This document shows, one piece after another, positions 48,467 to 62,459 of a DNA stretch of 64,000 bases. The position numbers were made by a program, and so were the translations under genes. Every line of letters starts with the position of its first letter. The stretch's first letter is position 1. The notes under the pieces were generated by a model. That model was given only the letters and a program-made list of their open reading frames with translations, was not told where the DNA came from and made no database searches. This DNA comes from Dendrolimus kikuchii (taxonomy: Eukaryota; Arthropoda; Insecta; Lepidoptera; Lasiocampidae): contig CM034397.1 in the NCBI GenBank assembly GCA_019925095.2, positions 6,157,763 to 6,221,762 on the forward strand, read 5' to 3'.

Positions 48467-51400
48467 CTGAAGCAAGGAAAATATATATAATTTTAGGTAA
48501 CTAATAGAATCGATGGAATATATTATACGGAATAATAATCGTCCAATAAAAAACGAATCTCGTAACATAGGTACCTACTCTAAAATCTAGAGTTGGGTAG
48601 CTATTGTAAAAGCCAGCTAATTAGCGGCTGTTTACAAGATAGACAGTTAAGATGTCAACCGTTTCACTGACTGGATAATGGTTGTCGACTAAAACCGAGA
48701 ACTAATCGTAAAGTTTACGGATTAGCCGTCAGCCGTCGCCATAAATTCGCCAGCTGGCAAATGGTTGTCAAATAAAACCGACAACTGTCAAGTTTACTGT
48801 TTAGCCGTCAGTAGTTGCCATCAATTTGCCAGCTGACTAATGTTTATCTAATAAAATTGACATTTGAAAAGTTTATGGCTTAAAAGTTTATGGAGAACTG
48901 CCCAGTTTATGGTTTAGCCGTTAGCCATTGCCATCAATTCGTCACCTGGCGGATGTTTGTTGAATAAAATCGACAACTGATAAGTTTAGGGCGTAGGTGT
49001 CAGCCGTCGGCTATCGGTTGGTGAGTTATCCACCCATTAGCAAAATAGCTTGTTTCTTAGACGGCTAATGAGGTATCGTTAGCCGGATGGATAAGTTTTT
49101 GGAATTTCGGATGGTTACCCACTGCTAATGCAACCATAGTTGGCGCTTCCACACCGTTCTCATAGAAAATCTCATGAATTGAAATTGAAAACAAGCTAAT
49201 TAGGACTTTCAACTAATGACTGATTAAAACATGTTTGTAGGACGTTGACTGAAAGTTATAAGTAATAATAATAAACTATAACTAAATCAACAACATTACC
49301 ATGTTTTTGGTTAGATCAATAGGGTATGTATTCCTTTTTCTTTTTTTACCTTCTAATTAAAAATTTGGGGTCGGCACAATATGTCTTTTTCTGATCAATA
49401 GGGTATTATTAACTCTAAAGCAAAGTTTTCAGGAAACCGAATTGAAGTTCATATTTTTTCTTTTTCTATACATAATCATTTAGTTTATAAATTAAATTCT
49501 GTCATAAAAGTATAAAATCATTTTAATTACATATATTTATTGTTTAGATAAGTTTTTAGTACGACTGTTAGGTTGAAAATAGTATATTTCCTCTGTTAAT
49601 CTAAATAAGCGAATATGCTAACAGGCAAGGAAAACAACGTGAGGAAATTTGCATAACGAGGTTATCGATTCGAATTGTGAAACCAACCAACCCGCCTTGG
49701 ACAATCGAACTGCGTATATCGTCAGTTTTTTTTAAACAATGAGGTCCGAGTTTAGATGGATTAAAATAGCCACTTCACAATATGACAATATAAAATGAGC
49801 CAATTTTTACTTACGTTACATGCAGAGTCATATGTCGGTGGTCTACCCTTTGCACAGCACATGTCCTTTTCGTTGTACTGCTCCAATTTGTCACTGCACA
49901 CGCTATTTGACTCGATCTCTAGATCCATAGCGTGCATTTCATCCCTCATCACTCCCTGCATAAATGACAGTTTCGTTAGTTCTTCACATATTTATTAGGA
50001 TTGAGCCAATTCTTTGGAATTGAGGTGGAAATAATATATTATCTGAGCATTACCTCAGGAGGAGTTAACAGGTATACGGACAAACAGACGCAGATACGAC
50101 TTTGTTTTATACTATGTAAAAATAAAGAAGATATGAGACTAGGTATGTATAACGACTATCCTCTATATTTAGGGTTAGATACTGGTTCGTTAACCCTAAC
50201 GATTGGCGATCGAACTTCTCACTTGCATTTATAAGAAGTAGGTAAGTACCAAATAGTTGCATCAATGATAGCAAAGTGATATTATGAACATTAAATAGGA
50301 TCTCAGATAATATTTAAGTTAATCATCTTAAATTTTCGGATATCGGATAATGGTATATAACGAGTTGTCTGGAACAGATCGTTTTTTAGTGAACAATAGT
50401 ACTAAGAGTCTCTTAAGTTTTTCTGTAATGGTGTACAATGAAGAGTTATCTATCTATAATTATTTTAAAGGAAATACTACTTGGGGCGTTTGTTTCGAAT
50501 ATAAAAGGACAATGTTTATTAACTGATACTTACACCGTGATGATCCGTTCCATAGCCAGCATAACCTACTTGTAGACCAACAGGAAGATTAAAGTCACTA
50601 CTAAGTGGAGCTGCTTTTATGGTGACATTGTTTATTGGTAGTGGATCTTCAAGTTCTGCTAATAAGAAGTCCCAACGAGCAGCAACCTGGGATTAAAAAA
50701 GTTATAGAAATTAGTAAAAATAATTAACATGGACAACAGAAACCATAAGATGACAAAGGGTAAAAATAAAATGCTATGAGGCCCTTCGTCGTCTCGTGCG
50801 TTTAAAAATACTTTTAAATTTCTATGGATAATATAATCTTATAAAGTTACCTTCTATTGTTATACCGTTTTAGAATACAGGCCATGTACTGGTTTGCAGT
50901 AATTTTATTGAAACTGAGAATAGTCCATATACTTTCGATTCTGGATTGGACTTTTGTGCATTAAAATAAGCGAAAGGAATGTTTGTGTCGTCTTATATTA
51001 TTTTCGACGACAGTGTATTGATTTGGTTTGAATATGCATTTGTATAAAAACGAACCTTTTTGATTGTACTAAGAAACTTCTTTTCCAGCTAAGAGCAATA
51101 CAAACCAGACGGCTGCCCGATACTTTTTTAAATACATTTTTTTTTATTACAGGAGATCAGCAGACAGGCAGATGGCCCACTTGATGGAAAGCGGTTACCA
51201 TCGCCTATGAACATTTGCAACACCAAAGGTGCTACAAATGCGCTGCTGCTCTCTTAAGGGAAACTGGAACCTGGTCACTAATGCCGGAACACAACTCAAG
51301 CTTCACTATTAATGATTTGGGAAAATATATTCTTTATTTTAAAGAATGAATTTGAACAGAAATATACTAATATTCTGTATTCGTTAGCTAAGCAAGATAG

Positions 51401-53001
51401 AGGTATTTGTGTCACGGGGATAATGGAAAGTGGTGGACTGATCCCAATTACGCCCAGACTAGATTAAAGACAATAAGTTCTTTTGCGACATTTAATGTAG
51501 GTACTGGGTATACATATATATAGTAGAACCGATGCATGCTTCTGGAACCTAGTGAACCAAACGACCTTACGCCTAGATCAGTACGCCATATAGGTCGTCA
51601 CATTACTATGAACCGCTGATCCGACACGTTGGCTAATATACCTAGTCTTGCCATAATTTGCTGTCTCTACAGTCTCTGTTACATCTGAATGAAGAACAAA
51701 AATACTACTATTACTCATGCATTTACGAAGAATGCTTCTAATGAATTACGAATGGTTATTTTCTAAATCCTGATTGATAATTATTAATTAAGGATTATTC
51801 TAAAATTAATACAAAAAGGCACTTCGTGTCCTTAGATACGAGTCATAAATAGGTTAATTTTTTATTGGTGGGGTACAGCAGACAGACTGACGGCCCAACT
51901 GTGCTGGAAAGTGGTTAATGTCGCCTATAAACATTTGCAACATTAAAGGTGCTACCAATGTGCTCCCGAACTCGTAGATGGGGCTGGAATCTGACCATTA
52001 ATGCCGAAACACAACTCAAGGTTGTTATGGCGGCATGCTCTAGACCAGGGGTGGTAGCCATCCAGACGGGCAAATACCCTATCACCTGGCTATGGGCTTT
52101 TTTGTCGCCTCCCTCTTACGACAGGCCGTCTAGCTGCAGGAATTTTAATTCTTTCTCCGTTCTTGCACGGATATGTAGTTATAATACCACTTGATATACC
52201 TGTTTAATGTTGTATTGTTTTGCATCCAGCCAATATGGACCAACAGTGAACAATGGATGGATCACCAGTCTCTTCACACGCCGAGTTACTCCAGTGTCGT
52301 CATTTGAATTGTTCGTGCCAGCTAAGACGTAGCGGCCACTTGTGAATAAGGTGCTGGAATAAGCAAACAGTTGCGATAAATAAATATAGTACCTAATAAG
52401 TAAAATCAGGACCGTCTTTACCTGGGGGTGCAAGGGGTGCGTGGCACCCGGACACGGCAGAGCGACGGACGGATGGACATGAGGATTTCGTAAGATTTTT
52501 GATAAACGTACTTTTTAACTACGGAACCCTAAAAATGGGTGATAAAAATGATTTTTATTTTTTAATATTAGCAATTAAGAGTAGTAGTTATTTATGATAC
52601 TAGTGCGGTACGTTGGATTTTATAAACGGGTAGATACAATGTAAGCCCGTGACAACGCGCGGCATCGAGGGCTTATCATAATTACGAGTTTGTAAAAACC
52701 AACAACCGCACGTGTGTCAAACAACAGCGCTTTTCAACACATTTGGGAGAAAATAGTACAATAGGTAATATAACAAATATAAATATGTGTCGGAGAGTCG
52801 CAACAATATTTGACGTTTATAATATCAAAATGGGGCGCATTTGCAAATGGCGTCACGTGCGTGTCGTGAAAATTAAAACACATCTGTCATCTCATTTTCT
52901 CTGTAGTATTAAAGTGAGACCAATGTATTGATCAGAAGCGCTTCCAAGGAAGTTCGATTATTCAGCTTCTTTATTTTCGTAATGTGAAACTAGAACTCTT
53001 A

Positions 53002-53041
<40 letters not shown>

Positions 53042-56000
53042 TTTCTTCTAAGTATCTATTTTCCGCACGCCGTGAGGTAAAATGCCTATTTTACGCACGT
53101 TCCATCGTGTGGTGCGTAATTTTTAACTTTCGAACAATGTATATAGGCTTCGTAAATACATTTTTTGAGAAAATGTGTTGAAAATACATATTCGATTTCT
53201 TGAAGTTTAGGACGGTTGCTAGTGTGGGACATGTGTCGACGTTGAATTACTGGCGACGTCTCAATTCCAAGAATCTCACGTCGTTGGCCGCGTTTTGTCT
53301 TTTATATTTATTAATGTATTTTGTGGTCGTGTTGGTAGCACAGCCATTCCGTTATAGGTATATAACTTGGAAATGATTATGAAAGCGTTTATTCTTTTAT
53401 GTTGTAGTAGTGATGTTCTAACGACTATGATAAGAAGTTTAGATAAGTAAGGTCATTATATTTGAGAATTCATTGCTTAATTATGAACGTAGTTTTATTA
53501 GCTTTGTCATTGATTTTCTAAAAACGAATATTACTTGAAAATCTATTTCAAATAAGACGGTACGGCTGACATATCCATAAAACATAACTTTTATACGAAA
53601 TAAATATAAATTTTAATTATATACTATATATTTTATCTTGTTACTATTTAATAATAATCTTATACTTAGGATCACGATGTTTATTTCTCTATTTACGTAA
53701 TTTTTCCAGTACCGACCTATTTGAATTTGACTTTACATGCACAGTCTAAGTACTACACTAATACCTACTTTACTACTACTAATTATACAACTACAAAACA
53801 CAAAAATCGATTAGCGTAGTTTAGATAATTTACGTAAAAAGTCGTGGTAGAGTGGCTTGCGTACGCGTCCCAAACACAAAGGGCGCGGGTGCGAATCCTG
53901 ACCGGATCGCATAGACCACTTAGGCTGCATTCTGACCTAATGTGCATATTGTTACAATGGTGAAGAAAAACATCGTGATGAAACCTTGCACATCGACATA
54001 ACCGATGTCAAAAACCTGCCAAGCCGACTTGGACAACCGTGGTGGGTATACTCTCCGTTTCCTCCCTATAATGGGAAGGCCGGAACTCAGCAGTGGGATG
54101 TTAATGGGCTGTTACTAGTATACGTAGAGATGAGATGATGAGTGATTGGAATAAAATAAACAAAATCATTCTCATTAGCATATCAACAATTGAAGTGTCT
54201 CGTTAATAGTATCATATTTTAATTTGTTACAAAACTTTAATAACCTTGCGATCCAAATTAGTCAAATAAATACTATTCTTGTTTTTTGCATGACTGAACT
54301 TTAAGTTGATATATGCATTCTCATTTCCTCTGACTAATAACATTTGAAGTTGTAGGTGGATAACAGCTTGCAACATATTATTTCCATAATAGGTTGGGGC
54401 CCGTTTTGATTGAGGGTCCCGTACCATATGTATATACGGCTTATACAGCGATAGCTATGTCTTTGTGCTTAGGCTTATAATGCATACTAATGTTAAAATA
54501 TTAATGAGCAGGCGTTAATAATACAGGTTACATTGTATTACCTACATTTTTATGTATTTGCCCCCGGAAGATTCACTTCATTTTATATTGCAAACTATCC
54601 CATCTCCCGGCATGAAAAGTATTTATGTCCATTTTCGGTATTAAAATTAAATTTCAACATAATTACAGCAAATCCGATTCAGTATTACTAGTAGTTTTTC
54701 CGTGTAAGCTTAACAAACAGATCGAGTAACTATGGCATTTTTTATAGATGATGATTTTTTATATCTATAAACTTGGTCCCATACAAACTTTCATCCTCTA
54801 TTTCTAACCGTTCTAGTTTTATTTATCTATCCCTCGTCTATATAAACTACATAAATGACTAAAATGACCAAAATTGCCAAAATTGCTAAAATCACCAAAA
54901 TCACCAAAATGACCAACATGACAGGAATGACCGAAATGATCGGAATGACCGAAATGAGTTAAATGACGGAAATGACCGAAATAACCGAAATGACCGAAAT
55001 GACCAGAATAAACGAAATGACTAAAATGACAAATCACAAAAAAAACCTATCCTACTTTCTGGGATAACCTTTACATAAATCAATCCACCATCCATCAATC
55101 CGCCCTCGGTATTAAAATTATTACATATATACAAAATTTCAGCCAAATCCGTCCAATAGCTTTTCCAAAGCATAACAAAAAGAGGGATAAATATATTTTA
55201 ATCCCGGAAACTATCCCAGTTTTCGGGATAAAAAGTACGTACAGATCTGTATAAACACATTTTACAAATCCACGTACAAATTTGTATAAACACATTTTAT
55301 TACCTGTCGGCATTTGAACTGATTGTAATCCCTTTATGATCGTCTTCTTCTGTTCACTTATTTATTGGCATACGTTTCTAATTATTGTGGAGAATAGTCT
55401 ATTGTCCTATTGTACTCGCTCGTTAGCATCATTAGCCAGGTGTTACGGATCTTTTGCATTTCTGAATTATAAAGCAACGGCCTGATGGAGAGAGTAGGCC
55501 CGAAGCAGTTGAGCTACGGCTACGATATGGGCGTGACATGTATACATTCGGGAATCTAATAGTGACGGAATTTGCGCGTTTTATTGAGTTACGACCTTGT
55601 GCATTACGTTTGGATTTGTTATATTTGTGCCTGTGTTATACGTGTTTGTATAGTTCTAATAAACTCTATAATAATTCTAATGGCATTTTAATTCGAGTCC
55701 CGCTAACTCGTAACAGTATTAATACGGAAAATAACGATTATACTGTATTTTTAACCGACTTTTAAAAGAAGGAGATTCTCAAATCGATATTGTATCTTTT
55801 TTTGTATGTTAATTACTCGATTTCTCCGGCAATTGTGAACCGATTTTCAAAAATTATTTTTTATTCGAAAGGACATGCTCCTGACCTAGTTCCATGAGCA
55901 CCAAGTCAGGATCTGATCAGTGGATCCCAGGGAAACCAAGAATAACCCTTGTTGAAGAAAGCCTACACTCACCGAAATGCAAATTTGTATATACGAAAAC

Positions 56001-59000
56001 GATAATACGCGTGCTACAACTTCGACAGGCGAGTAATATAATTATTTCTAAAGGTATTCAACTATATAAAAAAAAATACATACATACATAACTTCACGCC
56101 AGTTCTCTTGCGGGGTAGGCACGAACAACAGAACGCCATTTAGGCTTATTCTTACACACCTCACTTGCTTCTTTGACATTCATAACTCTTGTCATGGTCG
56201 CTCGTCTGTTCTTAAGGCTCCTGACATTACCTTCTGCTAGTACACGATCAATTTGATCATGGAAGGTGTGTCGTGGCCTTCCACGACTTCTGCATCCATC
56301 CACTTTTGCATTTTATATCTGTTTATTCATTCTTTCATCATGCATTCTTTCCACATGCCCGAACCACCGGAGCATTCCTTTCCTTACCTTCACCCCGACA
56401 CTCTCTTTCAGACCAACTCTCTTCCTTACTTCGGTATTACGAACGCGGTGCGCGAGCGTCACTCCGCAGATTTTGCGCAGTGCTCGCATCTCGACCGCGT
56501 TTACTCTACTTTCATGCTCTTTCTTCCATAACCAAAAAAATAACAAAAAACAAAATCGACATCAAACTGAAAAGCAAGAAAAAAAAATATTTTCTACAAT
56601 AATTTTAAATCGGTGTCAAGTAAAACAAAAAAAAAAACAATAACAAAATTGCAAAATGCACCCGACTTCAAGATGTACAAAATATTCAATTTTTGCTTTT
56701 TACTTTAAAATCGGTTTTCTTTTTGGGAAAAAAATGATAATAATACTGGCGATGTTTAAAAAACGACAATATATGTCACGACGTATTTAAAATACGATGA
56801 TTAATTACTTATGAGTTATGACTAATTTGGTGACTTTACATGTTGAATAACGTTTTGTTGTTACAAGCATTTGAATAGGTAATTAGCACTGAATAGCGAC
56901 AACAACATAAATATAGTTACAAAGTACACAGTAATGCACAAAGGAATTTTATTTATTAAACATAATTGTAACTGCACGTGGCTCTTTAATGTGCAAAGGG
57001 TTATCAGTCGGTGGTCATGGTTAACCGATAATATTAAGATATCTGAAAATTGTTATTAAACGTTAAAGGGCACTGAGAATACGTATTTTTAGATTAGTTA
57101 ACTTGTTCTACATTCGTGAACGAAATATTGTCAGTTATAATCAGAATTAATACTTTAGTCTCCATGAATCCGATCTGAAATTATCCGTGCAAGAATGGAG
57201 AAAGAATATAATTAATTTCCTGCGGCCAGCTGGCCTGTAGTAAGAGACGACAAAACGACCCACAGCCAGGTGGTAGGGAATTTTTGCTCGTCTGGATAGC
57301 TACCACCCCTGGTATAGAGTAAGCCGCCAAACAACCTTGATTTGTGTTCCCGCATTAGTGGCCAAGTTACAGTCTCAGTCTTTAGAGAGCGCCAGCACGT
57401 TGGTAGCTCCTTTGATGTTGCTAATGTCCATAGGCGATGGTAACCGCTTTCCATACGGTGGGCTATCTTCTTGTCTGCTGAACTAACGCAATAAAAAAAA
57501 ATAGGTAATGGCCCAGAAGGAGAAACGAGTCAATCCATTATCATGTGTTGTTGGTATATTAGCATTGCCTCATTTACATTTGCTTTAGTTAAGTAGTTAA
57601 CTTGCGAACTAATGAGTTATGCCTTTATTGTCGCTTGGATAGAAGTTAGTCTATTTCAAATTACTGACCCATCCTTAAAACGTTATCTAATTTGTAGCGT
57701 TATAACTTTTCTAAGAAATAAAAATTGTTTTTTATTATATAATTCTAAACAACCGTGTCTGTACATTGAAGCTATTAAAAAAAAACAACTGGAATAGACT
57801 ATATAAACGATTAAGAAAACGATGCAATTTTTGTAGATTTCTTGTCTGTTTGTTCCGGATTCGCGTAAAAACTAGAAAGAAATAAAAAAAGAGAGAAAGA
57901 AAGACTTTATTTGCAGAAATAGCGACGTGTTTACATTCCTTATATATTTTTATACACAGCATATTTTGAGAATTTATACGCCGCATTTTCAGCAAACAAG
58001 GTTCGCACTCAGCATATTGCTGTGCTGGAATTATATCCGACACAACGCTGATTTTCAGTGCAAACCTTCCTTTTGGCGTAAGACTAAAACGACCCAATTT
58101 TGTTAATAAAATAATAATTAATAAAACTAATTCTACTTTGTAATATTTAATACGTAGAATTAGTTTTATTAATTATTATTATAACTACTGGGCCGATTTC
58201 GATGCGTTTTCGTCGATCGACAGCGAATTCTTAGATTTAAAATCTGCGCTACTTTTTATCCCGGCAATACCGGGATGCCGTGCACAACAACTTTTTGACT
58301 CGTTAGAAAGAACGTGGACGGCCATCCCTCGAAGTAATTTTTATGAACTCATTTTACGCCTGCCAAATCGCTATGATTGTGTGATTTGTGAAAAATCATC
58401 ATGTTTGCCATTTAATTGACGACATCAACTTAGGTTAATTTCCCACAATTTGCAAAAATTGCGGATTATGAATTAAAATAAGAAGCCAGTCTGGAAGACT
58501 GGATTTGATAAATATTTATCGGATATTTTTTTATAGTTAAAAATATACTTTATACTTTTGATGTGTGTATTTGTTACCTTTATGAGAGCTAACACACTAC
58601 AAACATTCGTAAACAAGTTCGTATGGTTGTGTGTAGCACAACAGTATTTAATCATACTTGTTTTCAGAAACGGGTTTTTGGAAGCGCTGTTTATTTTTGA
58701 CTTGCCAAGATTACGTTCAAATGAAATCTTTATACCAGGAAAATATTAATAATTCAATGGATTAAATCATATGCGACTATTATAAGCTACGATTAACTTA
58801 TGGGGACTTTCAAAGCGGTTAGAACCCTACGCTTATTTTGGAACCCATTTTCTATATCAGAGTGAATATAAGGTAGTGTACTAAAAAAAGATCGCCGGAT
58901 CCTTAAATGAACAAAATTAACTAACTACTGCGGCTCAGTGACCAAAAATAAATCCTGGTTTCCGAAACGTGAATACTCCACTCCTTTCTGTTCAACGCTG

Positions 59001-62000
59001 TCAAATTCAAATTCAAAAGATTTTATTCAAAACTAGAGTTTGCCCCGCGACGGTGCCGCGTGTCAAGCCTCAGGCAGTAAATTTATTTTACTTACACAAA
59101 AACTAAATTGGTTTTTACATATAATAATAACAAAGAAACTAAGTCCATATATTAGTAGGTTACACAACTAACCAGCAAAAACATAGAAGCGAATCGAAGC
59201 CAACCTGATTTAGAGTAATATAATGAATGAATGATATGTTGTTTATGACAATCTAAGTATTTGTTAGTTAATTGAAAAAACGCGATTGCAGCGTCAACTA
59301 TTTTGATAATCCGTTTATACTAAGGGAAAACCTTCATTTGGCGGGATAATATGTATCCTTAGTGTTAATTCGGGTTATAAAAAATGTCGAGTTTTATTTA
59401 TATACGTTCAGTAGTGTCCAAAAAAGATGCGATTGTAGCGCCATCTTTTTCGTTATTTTCGTGTCTGCCATGGAAACCACGTCATTTATCGGGATAAAAA
59501 GTATCTTAGTCCCCGGGATAAGCGAGCTCTATGTCGAGTTTCATTTAAATCCATTCAGTAGTTTTCACGTGACGCTCTACCAGATAGACATACAAATAGA
59601 AAAACAAAAATTCTATACATTTCATTTTCGGAACCTCCTGGTCCGAACTATCCCTACAGATTTTTTTCACATTTTTAAACGCATTGTACAAACTGGAACC
59701 ATTTCCAGATTTATTATAGTATAGATAGATAGACTAGCGGTCTCGGCAGACGTTGTCTTGCCTTGAAAAAATAAAAATTTAGTACCCAATTCTAGTGCCA
59801 CCTACCAGTTCCAATTGTGAATCTATATCATCTGGGGACCCACTTACACATAAAAAAATTCATCAAAATCGTTAAAGTCGTTCTCAAGTTATGCGCGTAC
59901 ATATATATTCTATGTTTCATTTTTATATATATAGATAAGTTCTACTGGAGATCACTTCTTGAAGGTATAAATATAAGTCAAAATTTAAATCTACTTCCTA
60001 TTCCATGTACATTGCCAGTATCTTCTGCCAGTCACACGTTTGAAGCTTCACTAAGTCACTCCAGCGATATCTGGGGTGGTAACTAACTGGTACGCGGCCA
60101 GTCATTAGGTATGATAGGCTCTTTTCATTCCGCGATCCTCCCTTCTTTGCAGGTAGCGCAAGCGATGCGCCTTGCTCTTGCCAATAACATTGCTCATCCA
60201 CCATCTTTTCTATTTCGGTATTTTTACTGGTCCGCCAATTACAATCGCTTGCCTCTTCGGACCCGGGTATTTTTTGTTTTAGTGCTGGAGTACGCAGACA
60301 GGTTGACGGCTCACCTGATGGCGAGCGGTTACTGCCGCCTATGGACTTTTGCAACATAAGAGGTGCAAGCACCATGTTGCTAGCCTCGAAAAAATTAATG
60401 TCATTTAAAAACAAAAAAATGCAGGAGTTCAGGGGCCAGTTAAAGCCCACTTGATGGAAAGCGGTTAACATCGCCTATGGACATTTGCAACACCAAAGGT
60501 GCTACAAATGCGCTGCTGCTCTCTTAAGGGAGACTGGAACCTGGTCACTAATGCTGGAACACAACTCAAGGTTGTTATGGCGATATTTTAGACCAGGGGT
60601 GGTAGCCATTCAGTCGGGCAAATGCCCTGGCTGTGGATTGTTTTGTCGCCTCTTACGACAGGCCGTCCGACCGCATGAAATTGTATTTTTTCTCCGTTCC
60701 TGCACGGATAGATTTCATACTTGAGGATCTTTCTTTCATCTACTTACAAGTAAATCAGTACTTTGTAATAAAATAAAATTCAGTCAGTTCGTTAAGCTTA
60801 AACCTCCTTACTTTATTTCGCCAGAACAATATAATTTTTATTTAAAGACAAGACACTAAGATAAAAACCCAAGTGATGTTTATAAGTAATAGGTTGGGGA
60901 AAAAGTCTTTTCGCATATAGTATGTATGAACTTGTAATAAGATTTCTTCGGCTATACCATTTGGCTGGTTTTGGTATCATTAAAAAGTTTTAATTTTAAA
61001 GTAGACAATTCCAAATTCAAATTAGGAAAATGTGTGATTTTCATTTGTTTTTCTTATTGTTAAAATGACTGTATCTAATGAAGAAATTCGATACATTTTA
61101 AAATTTTACTACAAAAAAGGTAAAAATGCAACACGAGCCGCGAAAAAAATTGTGATGTTTATGGACCTAATGCAGTATCTGTGAGAGTAGCGCAAATTTG
61201 GTTTAAGCGTTTTCAATCCGGAAATTTTGATATCAAAGATGCACGTCGCTCTGGAATTGACCACAAAACGGTTTTGGCGCATTTGAAAAAAGCTGGGTAC
61301 ACAAAAAAGCTCGATATTTGGGTGCCTCATGAGCTCACTGAAAGAAACCTAATAAACCGTGTACTCATTTGTGATTCTTTATTACGACGTAATGAAAGCG
61401 AACCATTTTTGAAGAAGCTGATAACTGGTGATGAAAAGTGGATCACGTACGACAAGAACCTGCGAAAAAGATCGTGGTCAAAGGCCGATCAGGCTTCAAA
61501 GACTGTGGCGAAACCCTGGTTAACTCGCAACAAGGTGATGCTGTGTGTATGGTGGAATTGGAAGGGCATTATTCATTATGAGCTGTTACCGCCAGGCAGG
61601 ACCATCGATTCTGAACTGTACTGCGAACAACTGATGAAATTAAAGCAAAAAGTTAAGAGAAAGCGGCCGGAATTAATCAACAGAAGGGGTGTGGTTTTTC
61701 ACCATGATAACGCTAGACCTCACACATTTTTAGCCACTCAGCAAAAATTATGAGAGTTTGGCTGGGAGGTGTTAATGCATCCGCCGTATAGTCCTGACCT
61801 TGCGCCTTCAGATTTTCACCTGTTTCGGTTTCTGCAGAATTCTTTAGGCAGTGTCAGGTTAATATCACGAAAGGACTGCCAAAACCACTTGTCACAGTTT
61901 TTTTACCAGAAGCCTCAAAATTTTTATAGCAATGAAATCACGTCCCTACCTACAAGATGGCAAAAAGTTATCCAACAAAATGGCACCTACATACTTTAGT

Positions 62001-62398
62001 CAAATGTAAGTAAACTTTATAAAAAAACCTTTTGAATTTTTATATAAAATGCGAAGAAACTTTTCCCCAACCTAATATTATGTTCCTGGTACTTTACAAA
62101 CCAGTTCACGCGGAAAACCCAGCAATTATGCATTGTGCGTATATCTCTTCGCCCACGACTTAAAAAACATGAGGTTTCTTTAGTCGCTGACTCACTCTTT
62201 GTATCATAAAAGATATACTACTATACTATAGATACTTACCATACACTATTCATTACTATTGTTAGTTTTTCATATTCTAATTTGAAAACAATGGTAAAGG
62301 CTTGTTGTATTTGAGATGGCTTTGAGCTTAAAATGTCACTAGTATGATGGTTAACTCATTTTTAAATTGAGTATCTGTTGAAAAAAAGATGGGCTTTA

Positions 62399-62459
<61 letters not shown>

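Noticed and set aside
54819..55037. 72-codon - strand frame of Gly-His-Phe repeats
   Set aside because: Produced by the 9-bp minisatellite.
56253..56643. Three + strand open frames of 90-125 codons
   Set aside because: They are antisense shadows of the RTE LINE copy on the - strand.
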